A stretch of DNA of 64,000 nt from Gammaproteobacteria bacterium. GTDB taxonomy: Bacteria; Pseudomonadota; Gammaproteobacteria; SZUA-140. Location of the stretch: assembly GCA_015491865.1 (NCBI GenBank), contig WFVD01000018.1, positions 1 through 64,000 on the forward strand, given 5' to 3'. The translations under genes and the position numbers were made by a program. This document shows positions 8,963 to 18,267 of the stretch, in pieces. The notes beneath the pieces are model-generated. The model did not search any database. It was not told the origin of the DNA and saw nothing but the letters and a program-made list of their open reading frames with translations. Each line of letters begins with the position of its first letter. Position 1 is the stretch's first letter.

Positions 8963-9586
8963 ATGCGTACACGAGTCAAGATTTGCGGCATCACGCGTCC
9001 CGAGGATGGGGTGGCAGTCGCCGAAGCGGGCGGTGATGCCATTGGACTGGTCTTTTACGAGCCGAGTCCGCGTAGTGTGACGATTGAGCAGGCGCAGGCG
9101 ATCATCGCTGCACTGCCGCCGTTTATCACCGTGGTGGGGTTGTTCGTTAACGCCAGTGATGATGAGATCCGCGAAGTGATCGATGCGGTGCCACTGGGGC
9201 TGCTGCAGTTTCATGGTGATGAACCTGCGGTTCTCTGTGGCGGTTTTGGTCTCCCCTATATCAAAGCGCTGAGGATGGCACCGGGGCTGGATGTGGCGGC
9301 GACTGCAGCGCTCTACCGAGATGCCCAGGGGATTCTGCTTGACGCCTATCGTTCTGGCGTTGCTGGTGGTACCGGTGAGGTCTTTGACTGGAAAGCCGTG
9401 CCCGATGGGCTGAAAAAGCCTATAATTCTTGCCGGCGGGTTGACGCCGAATAATGTTAGCGAGGGCATGGCGCAGGTGCGCCCTTATGCGGTGGATGTCA
9501 GCGGCGGTGTTGAAGCGGCGAAAGGGGTTAAAGATGCCGCTAAGATAGCCGCGTTTGCCGATGCGGTTCGTGGCGGGCCAGATTAA
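8963..9586 (+). CDS. trpF: Phosphoribosylanthranilate isomerase
   Basis: A TIM-barrel enzyme of 207 residues for the third committed step of tryptophan synthesis, converting PRA to CdRP. The catalytic Cys is in [12 protein letters not shown] (near residue 8). [38 protein letters not shown] (catalytic Asp) and [10 protein letters not shown] are all present. It stands as a separate trpF rather than a trpCF fusion, directly upstream of trpBA. The stop codon is inside a long inverted repeat that separates it from trpB. A long antisense open frame over this gene is a shadow. Confidence 0.97.
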   Translation: MRTRVKICGITRPEDGVAVAEAGGDAIGLVFYEPSPRSVTIEQAQAIIAALPPFITVVGLFVNASDDEIREVIDAVPLGLLQFHGDEPAVLCGGFGLPYIKALRMAPGLDVAATAALYRDAQGILLDAYRSGVAGGTGEVFDWKAVPDGLKKPIILAGGLTPNNVSEGMAQVRPYAVDVSGGVEAAKGVKDAAKIAAFADAVRGGPD

Positions 9587-9641
9587 AAGAGTGAAAGGTG
9601 AGAAGGGTTGCGGGTTACTTTCCATCTTTCACTCTTTTAAT
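9582..9641 (+). repeat. Long inverted repeat between trpF and trpB (hairpin)
   Basis: Sixteen consecutive bases, 9582-9597 (beginning ATTAAAAGAGTG), pair perfectly with 9626-9641 (ending CACTCTTTTAAT). Three more pairs including one G-U extend the stem inward. The 5' arm starts on the trpF stop codon, and the loop is about 20 nt. A short T-rich stretch follows on the plus strand. It could be a partial terminator or RNA-stability element setting the trpF:trpBA ratio, or a remnant of a small palindromic repeat. Confidence 0.7.
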
Positions 9642-9668
9642 CTTTAAATCTAATTAAAGTGAGATTCG

Positions 9669-10889
9669 ATGAGCAGTGAAGCAGTAGAGCCAGAGGTAGC
9701 AGCGCAACCGGATGCCAGCGGTCATTTTGGCGTTTACGGTGGCCGTTTTGTCGCCGAGACGTTGATGGAGCCGCTTGATGAGTTGACCGCCGCCTATGAA
9801 CGGCTGAGAAACGATGCCGAATTCCGCGCGGAGCTGGATAAGGACCTGGCCGATTATGTCGGTCGTCCATCCCCCCTCTATTACGCCGAACGCTGGAGCA
9901 GGCAGCTTGGCGGGGCGAAGATCTACCTGAAGCGCGAAGACCTCAACCACACGGGTGCACATAAGGTCAACAACACCATTGGACAGGCGCTGCTGGCGAA
10001 ACACCTGGGTAAGCGGCGCATCATCGCCGAGACCGGTGCCGGTCAGCACGGTGTGGCGTCAGCGACGGTAGCGGCGCGACTTGGACTTGAATGTGTGGTC
10101 TATATGGGCGCAGAAGATGTCAAGCGTCAGGCGCTAAACGTCTACCGCATGAAGCTGCTGGGTGCTGAAGTGGTGGCGGTTGAATCGGGTTCAAAAACAT
10201 TGAAAGATGCGTTGAATGAGGCGATGCGTGACTGGGTCACCAACGTCGATAACACCTTTTACATTATCGGTACTGTCGCCGGACCGCACCCGTATCCCAT
10301 GCTGGTGCGTGATTTTCAGGCGATCATCGGCCGAGAGGCGAAAGAGCAGATGATGCAGGCGGAAGGGCGTCTGCCGGATGCACTGGTTGCGTGTGTAGGT
10401 GGTGGCTCCAATGCGATTGGTCTCTTCCATCCCTTTATCGAAGACAAAGCCGTTGCGATGTATGGCGTTGAAGGAGGCGGTGATGGGGTGGATACCCCGC
10501 GCCACGCCGCACCACTCTGCGCGGGTCGCCCCGGCGTACTGCACGGCAATCGCACCTATCTGGTTGAAGATGATAACGGGCAGATTATCGAGACCCATTC
10601 GGTCTCGGCAGGGCTCGACTACCCCGGTGTTGGCCCTGAACATGCATGGTTGAAAGATATTGGCCGAGCCAGCTATGTCGCGGCGACCGACGATGAGGCG
10701 CTGGCAGCGTTTCACGATCTAACCCGAATTGAAGGGATCATGCCGGCGCTGGAGTCGAGCCATGCACTTGCCTATGCAAGGAAACTGGCACCGACGATGG
10801 GCAGAGATAAGCTCATCATCGTCAACCTCTCCGGGCGTGGTGATAAAGATATCCATACCGTAGCTGGTCTTGAGGGGATTTCGGTATGA
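9669..10889 (+). CDS. trpB: Tryptophan synthase beta chain
   Basis: 406 residues. The beta subunit joins indole and serine using pyridoxal phosphate. The PLP lysine lies in [15 protein letters not shown] (near residue 99). The phosphate-binding GGGSNAIG (about 241-248), the early GGRFVAETL and the C-terminal LSGRGDKD are typical. The last base of ATGA overlaps trpA, implying translational coupling and the alpha2-beta2 complex. The normal TrpB1 sequence gives no sign of transfer. Confidence 0.98.
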   Translation: MSSEAVEPEVAAQPDASGHFGVYGGRFVAETLMEPLDELTAAYERLRNDAEFRAELDKDLADYVGRPSPLYYAERWSRQLGGAKIYLKREDLNHTGAHKVNNTIGQALLAKHLGKRRIIAETGAGQHGVASATVAARLGLECVVYMGAEDVKRQALNVYRMKLLGAEVVAVESGSKTLKDALNEAMRDWVTNVDNTFYIIGTVAGPHPYPMLVRDFQAIIGREAKEQMMQAEGRLPDALVACVGGGSNAIGLFHPFIEDKAVAMYGVEGGGDGVDTPRHAAPLCAGRPGVLHGNRTYLVEDDNGQIIETHSVSAGLDYPGVGPEHAWLKDIGRASYVAATDDEALAAFHDLTRIEGIMPALESSHALAYARKLAPTMGRDKLIIVNLSGRGDKDIHTVAGLEGISV

Positions 10890-11737
10890 GCAGAATTAAA
10901 GGCTGTTTTGAGGCGTTAAGGGCTGAGAATAAAAAGGCGCTGATTCCGTTTGTAACCGCCGGTGACCCCAGTCCCGAGGTGACGGTACCGCTGATGCATG
11001 CGATGGTCGAGGCGGGCGCAGACCTGCTTGAACTGGGGGTGCCTTTTTCTGACCCGATGGCCGAAGGGCCAACCATCCAGAAGGCGTGTGAGCGCGCACT
11101 GGCGCACGGTACCAGCCTGCGCGATGTGCTGGCGATGGTGAGCGAATTTCGTCAAACCAACACCACCACACCCGTGGTGTTGATGGGCTACATGAATCCC
11201 GTTGAGATCATGGGTTACCAACCATTTGCCACCGCTGCCGCAGCGGCGGGTGTTGACGGGTTGCTGACTGTTGACATGCCACCGGAAGAGGCGGGTGATC
11301 TGATCGCGGCACTTAAAGCGGTAGAGATCGATCCGATCTTTCTGCTGGCACCCACCACAGTGAGTGAACGCATCGCTAAAATCTGCGCTGAGGCGGGTGG
11401 TTTTGTATATTATGTCTCATTAAAGGGTGTGACCGGCGCAGCCAATCTTGATGTCGCTGCGGTGGAGGCCAAGGTGGCGCAGATTCGTCGCCACACCGAG
11501 GTGCCAATCGGGGTCGGTTTTGGTATTCGAGATGCTGAAACTGCACAGCGTGTGGCTGCCGTGGCCGATGCGGTAGTGGTGGGGAGTGCAGTGGTCAACC
11601 GTGTCGCCGAAAATGTCGAGTCGCCCGAGAAGATTAATGAAGCGGTTGCCGCGCTGCTGCGAGAGATGCGCGCTGCAATGGATGCAGGCCCGCCGCAGAT
11701 GGGCTGGTTTGCGAGACTATTTGGAGCAGGTAATTAG
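10886..11737 (+). CDS. trpA: Tryptophan synthase alpha chain
   Basis: 283 residues. The alpha subunit cleaves indole-3-glycerol phosphate to indole, which is tunnelled to TrpB. The catalytic Glu is in [17 protein letters not shown] (near residue 50), and the catalytic Asp in [12 protein letters not shown] (near residue 61 in the usual numbering scheme). The phosphate loop GVGFGI is present. The start overlaps the trpB stop by 4 bp, and accD begins 2 bp after the stop, so trpBA-accD is surely one transcript. Confidence 0.98.
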   Translation: MSRIKGCFEALRAENKKALIPFVTAGDPSPEVTVPLMHAMVEAGADLLELGVPFSDPMAEGPTIQKACERALAHGTSLRDVLAMVSEFRQTNTTTPVVLMGYMNPVEIMGYQPFATAAAAAGVDGLLTVDMPPEEAGDLIAALKAVEIDPIFLLAPTTVSERIAKICAEAGGFVYYVSLKGVTGAANLDVAAVEAKVAQIRRHTEVPIGVGFGIRDAETAQRVAAVADAVVVGSAVVNRVAENVESPEKINEAVAALLREMRAAMDAGPPQMGWFARLFGAGN

Positions 11738-11739
11738 AT

Positions 11740-12645
11740 ATGAGCTGGTTTGAAAAACTGATCCCGGAGAAGATTAAAACGGAAGCGAGCAAAAAACGTT
11801 CGATCCCGGAAGGGCTGTGGACCAAGTGCGATGCCTGCAACCAGATCCTTTACCGCGCCGAGCTGGAGCGCAGCATCGGTGTCTGCCCAAAATGTGACCA
11901 CCACAGTCGCATCGGTGCGCGCCGTCGGCTGGAGAGTTTTCTGGACGAAGAGCCGCGTATGGAGCTGGCAGCCGATGTGGAGCCGATTGATATTCTGAAA
12001 TTTCGAGACTCAAAAAAGTATAAAGATCGCATCACACAGTCACAGAAAAATACTGGCGAAAAAGATGCGCTGGTTGTGATGATGGGGCAGGTCAATGCGA
12101 TCCCGTTAGTTGCGATGGCGTTTGAGTTCCGTTTTATGGGCGGCTCGATGGGCTCTGTGGTGGGTGAGCGCTTTGTGCAGGCAGCCAATGCCAGTCTTGA
12201 GTACAACATCCCGCTGGTCTGTTTTTCCGCGAGCGGTGGCGCCCGGATGCAGGAGGCGCTTTTCTCGCTGATGCAGATGGCCAAGACCAGTGCGGTACTG
12301 GCGAAGTTGCGTGAGCGCGGGATTCCGTTTGTTTCGGTCTTGACGGATCCCACCATGGGCGGTGTCTCAGCAAGCCTGGCGATGCTGGGTGATGTGAATA
12401 TTGCAGAACCGAAGGCGTTGATCGGCTTTGCCGGGCCGCGTGTTATTCAGCAGACGGTGCGGGAGACACTGCCGGTCGGTTTTCAGCGCAGTGAATTCCT
12501 GGTTGAACATGGCGCGGTCGATTTTATTGCAGATCGCCGTGATATGCGTGATCGCGTTTCATCGCTGCTGGCGATACTGACCGCGCGTCCGTCGCATAGC
12601 GACCAGATCTCAATTCCGCTTGTCCCTAATGAAGCCTCTAACTAA
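11740..12645 (+). CDS. accD: Acetyl-CoA carboxylase carboxyltransferase subunit beta
   Basis: 301 residues. This is the zinc-finger subunit of the carboxyltransferase that transfers CO2 from carboxybiotin to acetyl-CoA for fatty-acid synthesis. The four-cysteine finger is visible at about residues 27-52 (CDAC and CPKC pairs). The crotonase-like core contains [16 protein letters not shown] and [10 protein letters not shown]. AccA, its partner, is not in the window. The gene is tightly linked to trpA and folC as in many gammaproteobacteria. Confidence 0.97.
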   Translation: MSWFEKLIPEKIKTEASKKRSIPEGLWTKCDACNQILYRAELERSIGVCPKCDHHSRIGARRRLESFLDEEPRMELAADVEPIDILKFRDSKKYKDRITQSQKNTGEKDALVVMMGQVNAIPLVAMAFEFRFMGGSMGSVVGERFVQAANASLEYNIPLVCFSASGGARMQEALFSLMQMAKTSAVLAKLRERGIPFVSVLTDPTMGGVSASLAMLGDVNIAEPKALIGFAGPRVIQQTVRETLPVGFQRSEFLVEHGAVDFIADRRDMRDRVSSLLAILTARPSHSDQISIPLVPNEASN

Positions 12646-12681
12646 AGCGCATCAAACACCATAACATTATCGCATCCTGAT

Positions 12682-14013
12682 ATGCGTTTTGATTCGCTTG
12701 ATGAATGGCTAACGTGGCAGGAGCAGCTCAACCCAGCTGAAATCGAACTGGGGCTTGAGCGGGTGCGGCTTGTGCTGCAACGGCTAAACCTTGAAACGCC
12801 CGATTTTACCGTTATCACCATTGCGGGCACGAACGGCAAGGGGTCGAGTGCGGCGATGTTGCAGTCGATCTACTCGACGGCCGGTTATCGTGTCGGTGCT
12901 TACACCTCACCTCATCTGCAGCGTTATAACGAGCGCATCACACTCAACGGCGTTGAGGCCGATGATGCGCTGCTGTGTGACGCCTTTGAGCAGATAGAGT
13001 GCGCACGCTGTGCGGACAGTGGTGAGGTTCCGCTCACCTACTTTGAATTTGGTACGTTGGCCGCGATTGTGATCTTCCAGCAGGCGGAGGTTGATATCGC
13101 TGTGCTCGAGGTCGGCCTTGGTGGGCGGCTCGATGCTGTCAATGTGCTGGAACCTGATGTGGCACTGGTGACGATGGTCGATCTCGATCATCAGAGCTGG
13201 CTCGGCAATGACCGCGAGACCATTGCGCGTGAAAAGGCCGGTATCTACCGCGCTAACACCCCTGCGATCTGTGCTGAACCGGCTCCTGCGCGCAGCCTGG
13301 TGGCCCATGCCGCTGAGATTGGGGCAGACTACTATGGTCTGAACGAGCAGTTTAGTTACGGCTTAAACGAAGCTGCGGGGGAGGGCAGATGGCACTGGCG
13401 CTCGCTGAGTCAGCACCACCAATCTTATGATCAGCTGCCAGCACTGGGGTTGCACGGCGCCTTTCAGCTGCAAAATGCAGCCGGGGTGTTAATGGCTGTA
13501 ACACTTTTGCAGTCACGCTTTGCTGTTGAAGAGGATGAGCTAATCACAGGGCTTAAGCAGGCGCAGATGGCGGGGCGTCTACAGCGCATGGCCATTGAGG
13601 GGTACGCTAACGTTGAGTGCCTGCTGGATGTTGCCCATAATCCCTCAAGCGCGAAGGTGTTGCGTGAGGCGTTGGCCGCGCGGCCGTGTGACGGAGAGAC
13701 GCACGCAGTGATTGCGATGCTGGCGGATAAGGAGATTGGTGCCGTCGTAGAGATGATGTTGCCGGTGGTTGATCATTGGTATGTGGCGGGTCTGGATTCC
13801 ACCCTTTCTGCGCGCGCCGCAACGGCAGCGGTGGTCGTCTCATCTCTGCCAGAGGCTACCCCCGCGCTGCCATTTGCTGATGTAGGCACGGCAACTGCGG
13901 CGGCGTTGAAAAAGAGCGTGACGGGTGATCGGCTGGTGATCTTTGGCTCTTTTTATACCGTAGCTGAGGCGAAAAGCTTTTTTGAGGATGTTGGGTGCTG
14001 CGAGGCGAATTGA
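12682..14013 (+). CDS. folC: Bifunctional folylpolyglutamate / dihydrofolate synthase
   Basis: 443 residues. FolC adds glutamate to dihydropteroate and to reduced folates. The ATP-binding P-loop is ITIAGTNGKGSSA (near residues 49-60), followed by YTSPHLQRYNERI, the catalytic-region EVGLGGRLDAVN and a C-terminal Mur-ligase-like domain with LLDVAHNPSSA. It follows accD by 36 bp in the conserved accD-folC-SPOR-cvpA-purF order. Confidence 0.97.
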   Translation: MRFDSLDEWLTWQEQLNPAEIELGLERVRLVLQRLNLETPDFTVITIAGTNGKGSSAAMLQSIYSTAGYRVGAYTSPHLQRYNERITLNGVEADDALLCDAFEQIECARCADSGEVPLTYFEFGTLAAIVIFQQAEVDIAVLEVGLGGRLDAVNVLEPDVALVTMVDLDHQSWLGNDRETIAREKAGIYRANTPAICAEPAPARSLVAHAAEIGADYYGLNEQFSYGLNEAAGEGRWHWRSLSQHHQSYDQLPALGLHGAFQLQNAAGVLMAVTLLQSRFAVEEDELITGLKQAQMAGRLQRMAIEGYANVECLLDVAHNPSSAKVLREALAARPCDGETHAVIAMLADKEIGAVVEMMLPVVDHWYVAGLDSTLSARAATAAVVVSSLPEATPALPFADVGTATAAALKKSVTGDRLVIFGSFYTVAEAKSFFEDVGCCEAN

Positions 14014-14091
14014 GGTAAAATCCCCGTTTTGGGGGGCGCGTGGCGATGCCGGAATAACCGATACCTGAATAAATTGGACTGGGGCGACAAG

Positions 14092-14682
14092 ATGCAGGAG
14101 AACAGGATTAAGCAGCGTGTTGTGGGCGGGGTGGTTCTGCTGGCGCTGGCGATTATCTTTATTCCAATGGTGCTCGATTTCCGCAAGGATTATGACCAGG
14201 TGATCAACGGTACCAATATTCCGCCTAAGCCGAAAGATTTTCGTATTGAGACCTTTGAGTTGAATCAGACCGCTCAGGTGAAGGTACCGAGACTCGCGGA
14301 GGAAGGGGGTGTTGAAGAGCAGCTGCAGCAGCATGAGCTGGTGAAACAGAAACAGGCGGCCGATGCAACGGTAGCAAAGGTGGAGGCGAAACAGGCAAAA
14401 GAGGTGGCGGCGGTGAAGCAGCGTGCGCCGTTAAAGGCGCAGCATGAAGGGTGGACAGTACAGGTCGGTAGCTTTGGCAGTGAAAAAAATGCGCGGGGGC
14501 TACGCGACAGGATAGCCCAGCGCGGTTTTCCTGCATTTGTTGACAGTGTGAATGTAAAAGGCAGGTTAAGTCACCGTGTGCGCATCGGGCCGGAAGCCGA
14601 TAAACAGCAGGCAAACAGGCTGAAGCAACAGCTGCAGAAAGAGATGGGCCTGAAAGGGCTTGTGATCTGGCAGCAGCAGTGA
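14092..14682 (+). CDS. SPOR-domain membrane protein (DedD-like)
   Basis: About 196 residues from the ATG at 14092. A longer frame from a non-ATG start at 14029 exists, but its first 21 residues are not membrane-protein-like. After a short basic N-terminus a single transmembrane helix follows (VVGGVVLLALAIIFIPMVL), then a Lys/Gln/Ala-rich linker, then a C-terminal SPOR domain beginning WTVQVGSFGSEKNARGL. SPOR domains bind denuded glycan strands at the division septum. The position between folC and cvpA is the usual place for DedD. Confidence 0.88.
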   Translation: MQENRIKQRVVGGVVLLALAIIFIPMVLDFRKDYDQVINGTNIPPKPKDFRIETFELNQTAQVKVPRLAEEGGVEEQLQQHELVKQKQAADATVAKVEAKQAKEVAAVKQRAPLKAQHEGWTVQVGSFGSEKNARGLRDRIAQRGFPAFVDSVNVKGRLSHRVRIGPEADKQQANRLKQQLQKEMGLKGLVIWQQQ

Positions 14683-14719
14683 ACCAGTAACAGGTGATGA
14701 GATGTGGAGCGCTTAAGCA

Positions 14720-15229
14720 GTGACATTAGTATGGCTTGATTATGTACTGCTGGCAGTTATCCTGTTATCCACATTGATCGGTGTGCTGCGCGGCCTGGTT
14801 AAAGAGGTTATGTCGCTGCTGGGATGGGTGCTGGCCGGCTGGACAGCATTTTACTTCTCGGCTGACTTCTCTCTGTTTCTGAAAAACTTTGTAAACCATG
14901 ATGGGCTGCGTTATGCACTGGCATTTCTTAGTCTGTTTATCGGTGTGCTGGTGGTGAGCATGCTAGTCAACCACCTGGTGTCGAGGCTGGTTCATCTCAG
15001 TGGATTAAAGGGGATTGACCGCACGCTTGGTGCTTTATTTGGCGCGCTGCGGGGGGGGCTGCTCGTCGTGGTGCTGGTGCTGCTAGGTCGCATCTCGCCA
15101 CTGGCCGCTGAACCTGTCTGGCTAGACTCCTTTATGGTTGAATATTTTGAGCAGATATCAACCTGGCTTGCTGATAACTTTTCGGCCCAGGCTGGCGCGG
15201 ATCTTCAGAGTCAGGAGATCGATTTCTAG
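14720..15229 (+). CDS. cvpA: CvpA family membrane protein
   Basis: 169 residues with four predicted membrane helices, starting [20 protein letters not shown]. This is the typical CvpA N-terminus, followed by [12 protein letters not shown]. CvpA is needed for colicin V production and envelope homeostasis; its biochemical role is uncertain. GTG start at 14720 with GGAG about 11 bp upstream. It precedes purF by 47 bp, as in E. coli and Pseudomonas. Confidence 0.93.
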   Translation: MTLVWLDYVLLAVILLSTLIGVLRGLVKEVMSLLGWVLAGWTAFYFSADFSLFLKNFVNHDGLRYALAFLSLFIGVLVVSMLVNHLVSRLVHLSGLKGIDRTLGALFGALRGGLLVVVLVLLGRISPLAAEPVWLDSFMVEYFEQISTWLADNFSAQAGADLQSQEIDF

Positions 15230-15276
15230 CGAGTAGTACAAACCGGGCTGTTTTATTTTTTGATGAGGGTTTTCTA

Positions 15277-16785
15277 ATGTGTGGTGTGGTCGGACTTGTC
15301 CAGAAGAGTAATGTGAATCAGGCGATCTATGACGCCTTAACGGTGCTTCAACATCGCGGACAGGATGCCGCAGGCATCATGACCTGTGATAATGGAAAAC
15401 TCTACCTGCGTAAACAGAATGGCCTGGTGCGAGATGTATTTCACACTTCACACATGATCAACCTGCAAGGTAATGTGGGCGTCGGTCATGTGCGCTACCC
15501 AACCGCCGGCTGCTCATCGTCGGCAGAGGCGCAGCCGTTCTATGTGAACTCACCTTACGGTATTGCACTGGCTCATAACGGAAACCTGACTAATGCGGAC
15601 GAGTTGAAAGAGGCGCTGTTCCGCGATGATAAACGCCACATCAACACCAATTCTGACTCTGAAGTGCTGTTGAATATTTTTGCCCATGAACTGCAATGTG
15701 CCAACAAGCTCCATATCGACGCCGATGATATTTTTGAAGCGGTGCGCGGTGTGCATCACCGTTGTAAAGGGGGGTATGCGGCGATCGCAATGATCACCGG
15801 TATCGGCATCGTCGGCTTCCGTGACCCCTTCGGTATTCGCCCCGTCGTCTTTGGTAAGCGCCGCTCTGAAATGGGCGATGAATATATGATCGCCTCTGAA
15901 AGTGTTGCATTAGATGCGCTGGGTTTTGAGAGAATCAGAGATGTTGCGCCGGGCGAGGCGGTGTTTATTACCGTTGATGGCGAGCTGCATACGTTACAGT
16001 GCGCTGAAAACCCGCTCTATGCGCCCTGTATTTTTGAACATGTCTACCTCGCTCGCCCCGATTCAATCATTGATGATATCTACGTCTATCGTGCGCGTCT
16101 GCGCATGGGTGAAAAGCTGGCTGATAAGATTCAGCGTGAGTTTACAGAGAACGATATCGATGTTGTGATCCCGATCCCGGACACTAGCCGTACGGCCGCA
16201 CTGGCGCTAGCTAACAAGATGGGGGTGCGATACCGCGAAGGGTTTATCAAAAATCGCTATATTGGCCGTACCTTCATTATGCCGGGCCAGCAGCAGCGTA
16301 AAAAATCGGTGCGCCAGAAGTTGAATGCAATTGAGCTGGAATTTAAGGGTAAAAACGTACTACTGGTGGATGACTCAATTGTCCGCGGCACCACCTCTGA
16401 TCAGATTATTCAGATGGCGCGTGATGCCGGTGCGAAGAATGTCTACTTCGCATCTGCTGCGCCACCCGTGCGCTATCCCAATGTTTATGGTATCGACATG
16501 CCGGCGGCGGAAGAGTTGATCGCCTTTAATCGTACGAATGAAGAGGTGTGTGACATTATCGGTGCAGACAGGCTGATCTACCAGGATCTTGATGATTTGA
16601 TCGATGCCGTGCGCGCCGGAAATCCTGCCGTTGAGCGGTTCGATACCTCCTGCTTTAACGGTGAGTATGTGACCGATGACATCACTCCTGAGTACCTCAG
16701 TCATCTTGAAAAATCACGCGCCGATAGCGCCAAGAGCAGGAAAAAAGCGAAAGCCAACGTGATCGACATGCATAACTCTCCGTAG
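15277..16785 (+). CDS. purF: Amidophosphoribosyltransferase
   Basis: 502 residues. First committed step of purine synthesis: PRPP plus glutamine to phosphoribosylamine. The mature N-terminus would be Cys2 of MCGVVGLVQ, the Ntn glutaminase nucleophile. The glutaminase domain continues with [10 protein letters not shown] and LAHNGNLTN, and the PRPP loop is [20 protein letters not shown] Shine-Dalgarno lies about 9 bp before the ATG. Last gene of the truA/trp/accD block before a regulated gap. Confidence 0.98.
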   Translation: MCGVVGLVQKSNVNQAIYDALTVLQHRGQDAAGIMTCDNGKLYLRKQNGLVRDVFHTSHMINLQGNVGVGHVRYPTAGCSSSAEAQPFYVNSPYGIALAHNGNLTNADELKEALFRDDKRHINTNSDSEVLLNIFAHELQCANKLHIDADDIFEAVRGVHHRCKGGYAAIAMITGIGIVGFRDPFGIRPVVFGKRRSEMGDEYMIASESVALDALGFERIRDVAPGEAVFITVDGELHTLQCAENPLYAPCIFEHVYLARPDSIIDDIYVYRARLRMGEKLADKIQREFTENDIDVVIPIPDTSRTAALALANKMGVRYREGFIKNRYIGRTFIMPGQQQRKKSVRQKLNAIELEFKGKNVLLVDDSIVRGTTSDQIIQMARDAGAKNVYFASAAPPVRYPNVYGIDMPAAEELIAFNRTNEEVCDIIGADRLIYQDLDDLIDAVRAGNPAVERFDTSCFNGEYVTDDITPEYLSHLEKSRADSAKSRKKAKANVIDMHNSP

Positions 16786-16813
16786 GCATTGCATGGCCCG
16801 CTTCGCTGAGCTG

Positions 16814-16842
16814 TTGACAGCCAGCGAGCGTGGGCGTAAGGT
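16814..16842 (+). promoter_or_regulatory. Putative sigma-70 promoter driving the SAM-II leader and metZ
   Basis: A perfect -35 hexamer TTGACA (16814-16819) is followed after 17 bp by TAAGGT (16837-16842). Transcription would start near 16849, shortly before the riboswitch. Confidence 0.5.
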
Positions 16843-16873
16843 TCGCGGTGAGTAGAGCGGTGTGGAAACCACC

Positions 16874-16930
16874 GGGCGCCGATTTGAGTATCAGCTTGCG
16901 GGCGCCTTAAAAATACAGCTAAAGCGGGAA
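16874..16930 (+). ncRNA. SAM-II riboswitch aptamer upstream of metZ
   Basis: The stretch has the parts of the SAM-II (metA motif) aptamer in order. P1 arms are GGCGCC (16875-16880) and GGCGCC (16901-16906). The loop carries GATTTGA (16881-16887) and GCTTGCG (16894-16900), the A-rich linker is TTAAAAATAC (16907-16916), and the 3' pseudoknot strand is AGCTAAAGCGGG (16917-16928). It parallels the crystallised SAM-II RNA, in which GAUUU, UUGC, an A-rich linker and AGCUAAA have the same order and spacing. SAM-II RNAs repress methionine-synthesis genes when S-adenosylmethionine binds; metZ downstream fits exactly. Confidence 0.9.
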
Positions 16931-16967
16931 GAACCTGCTTTAGTTTTCCGACCTGGCGGGTTTTTTT
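16919..16967 (+). terminator. Antiterminator/terminator pair of the SAM-II expression platform
   Basis: CTAAAGCGGG (16919-16928) can pair over ten positions with CCTGCTTTAG (16934-16943). Alternatively ACCTGCT (16933-16939) can pair with GGCGGGT (16955-16961) immediately before seven T (16961-16967), a plausible terminator. The first hairpin uses the aptamer's pseudoknot strand. SAM binding should therefore block it and free the second to stop transcription. This switch is deduced by hand; two pairs of the terminator stem are G-U. Confidence 0.6.
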
Positions 16968-17056
16968 GTGTCCGGATATCACGTTGCTGGGCCGTCTGAA
17001 ATTCGCCGTTATTTTTATTATTTTGTGGGCATGGCAGGTTTTGTGGGGATGCGGCA

Positions 17057-18247
17057 ATGACAGAAAAAGATTTTAGCAAATATGGTATCAGTACTCGCGG
17101 TGTGCGCGCCGGGCAGCGACGTACGCAGGAAGGTGAACAGTCGGAGCCGATCTTCACCACTTCCAGTTTTGTATTTGAGAGCGCCGAGCAGGCGGCGGCC
17201 CGTTTTTCGGGTGAAGAGCCGGGTAACATCTATTCACGTTTTACCAACCCAACGGTGAACACCTTTGAACGACGGCTGGCAGCGCTGGAAGGTGGTGCAC
17301 GTTGCGTGGCAACCGCGTCCGGAATGGCGGCGATCACTGCAGCCTGTAGTGCGCTGTTGAAAAGTGGTGATCACATTCTCTCATCCAATGGCATCTTTGG
17401 CAGTACGACACTGTTATTTAATAAATACCTGTCGCGATTTGGGATTGACCATAGCTCGATTCCGTTGAGTGATCTTGATCGCTGGGAGTCATCGATCAAA
17501 GCCAGCACACGTATGCTCTTTATCGAGACACCCTCAAATCCGCTGGCCGAGGTTGTTGATATCAAGGCGCTTGCTGAAATTGCCAAACGCAAGGGGTGCC
17601 TGCTGGTGGTGGACAACACCGTCTGTACCGCCGCGCTGCAACGCCCGTTAGCATTGGGCGCAGATCTTGTTGTTGTTTCTGCCACCAAATACCTCGATGG
17701 GCAGGGGCGGTGTGTGGGTGGTGCTGTGATTGGTAGCGGTGAGCTGATCGAAGAGGTCTACGGTTTTTTGCGTACCGCAGGGCCGAGCATGAGCCCGTTT
17801 AATGCGTGGGTTTTTATGAAGGGGCTAGAGACCTTACGTGTGCGGATGCAGGCGCATAGTGCGAGCGCCCTGACGTTGGCAAAATGGATTGAAACACATC
17901 CAGCTGTCCAGCAGGTCTTTTATACCGGGCTGGCATCGCACCCGCAGCACCAGCTAGCTGCACAGCAGCAAGAGGGTTTCAGCGGCCTGCTGGCATTTGA
18001 ACTAAAGGGTGGGCGAGATGATGCGTGGCGCTTTATTAATAGCACTGAGCTGGTTTCGATTACGGCCAATCTTGGCGATGCCAAGACAACCATCACCCAC
18101 CCCGCAACCACCACGCACGGGCGCTTAACGGATGAAGAGCGTGACGCTGCAGGTATTCATCAGGGACTGGTTCGTGTGGCAGTGGGGCTTGAAGATGTTG
18201 AAGATCTAAAGGCAGATCTGCAGCGCGGCTTTGATGCGCAGGGATAG
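17057..18247 (+). CDS. metZ: O-succinylhomoserine sulfhydrylase
   Basis: 396 residues. A PLP-dependent Cys/Met-metabolism enzyme that makes homocysteine directly from O-succinylhomoserine and sulfide. The cofactor lysine lies in VSATKYLDGQG (near residue 212). SRFTNPT, TASGMAAI, FIETPSNP and NLGDAKTTITHPATTTH are present. The sequence and the position after purF match gammaproteobacterial MetZ rather than MetB. GGGG precedes the ATG. A SAM-II riboswitch in the 271-bp leader predicts repression by S-adenosylmethionine. Confidence 0.94.
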   Translation: MTEKDFSKYGISTRGVRAGQRRTQEGEQSEPIFTTSSFVFESAEQAAARFSGEEPGNIYSRFTNPTVNTFERRLAALEGGARCVATASGMAAITAACSALLKSGDHILSSNGIFGSTTLLFNKYLSRFGIDHSSIPLSDLDRWESSIKASTRMLFIETPSNPLAEVVDIKALAEIAKRKGCLLVVDNTVCTAALQRPLALGADLVVVSATKYLDGQGRCVGGAVIGSGELIEEVYGFLRTAGPSMSPFNAWVFMKGLETLRVRMQAHSASALTLAKWIETHPAVQQVFYTGLASHPQHQLAAQQQEGFSGLLAFELKGGRDDAWRFINSTELVSITANLGDAKTTITHPATTTHGRLTDEERDAAGIHQGLVRVAVGLEDVEDLKADLQRGFDAQG

Positions 18248-18267
18248 GGTAAAGGGAGGGGCAAGTA

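Noticed and set aside
8900-9625. 241-residue antisense open frame over trpF
   Set aside because: Lies wholly over a well-supported gene, has no family-like features, and follows from the GC-rich codon pattern of trpF.
10191-10715. 174-residue antisense open frame over trpB
   Set aside because: Shadow of trpB with no recognisable domain or ribosome site.
11850-12356. 168-residue Ser/Arg-rich antisense frame over accD
   Set aside because: Composition typical of a shadow frame; no start signal.
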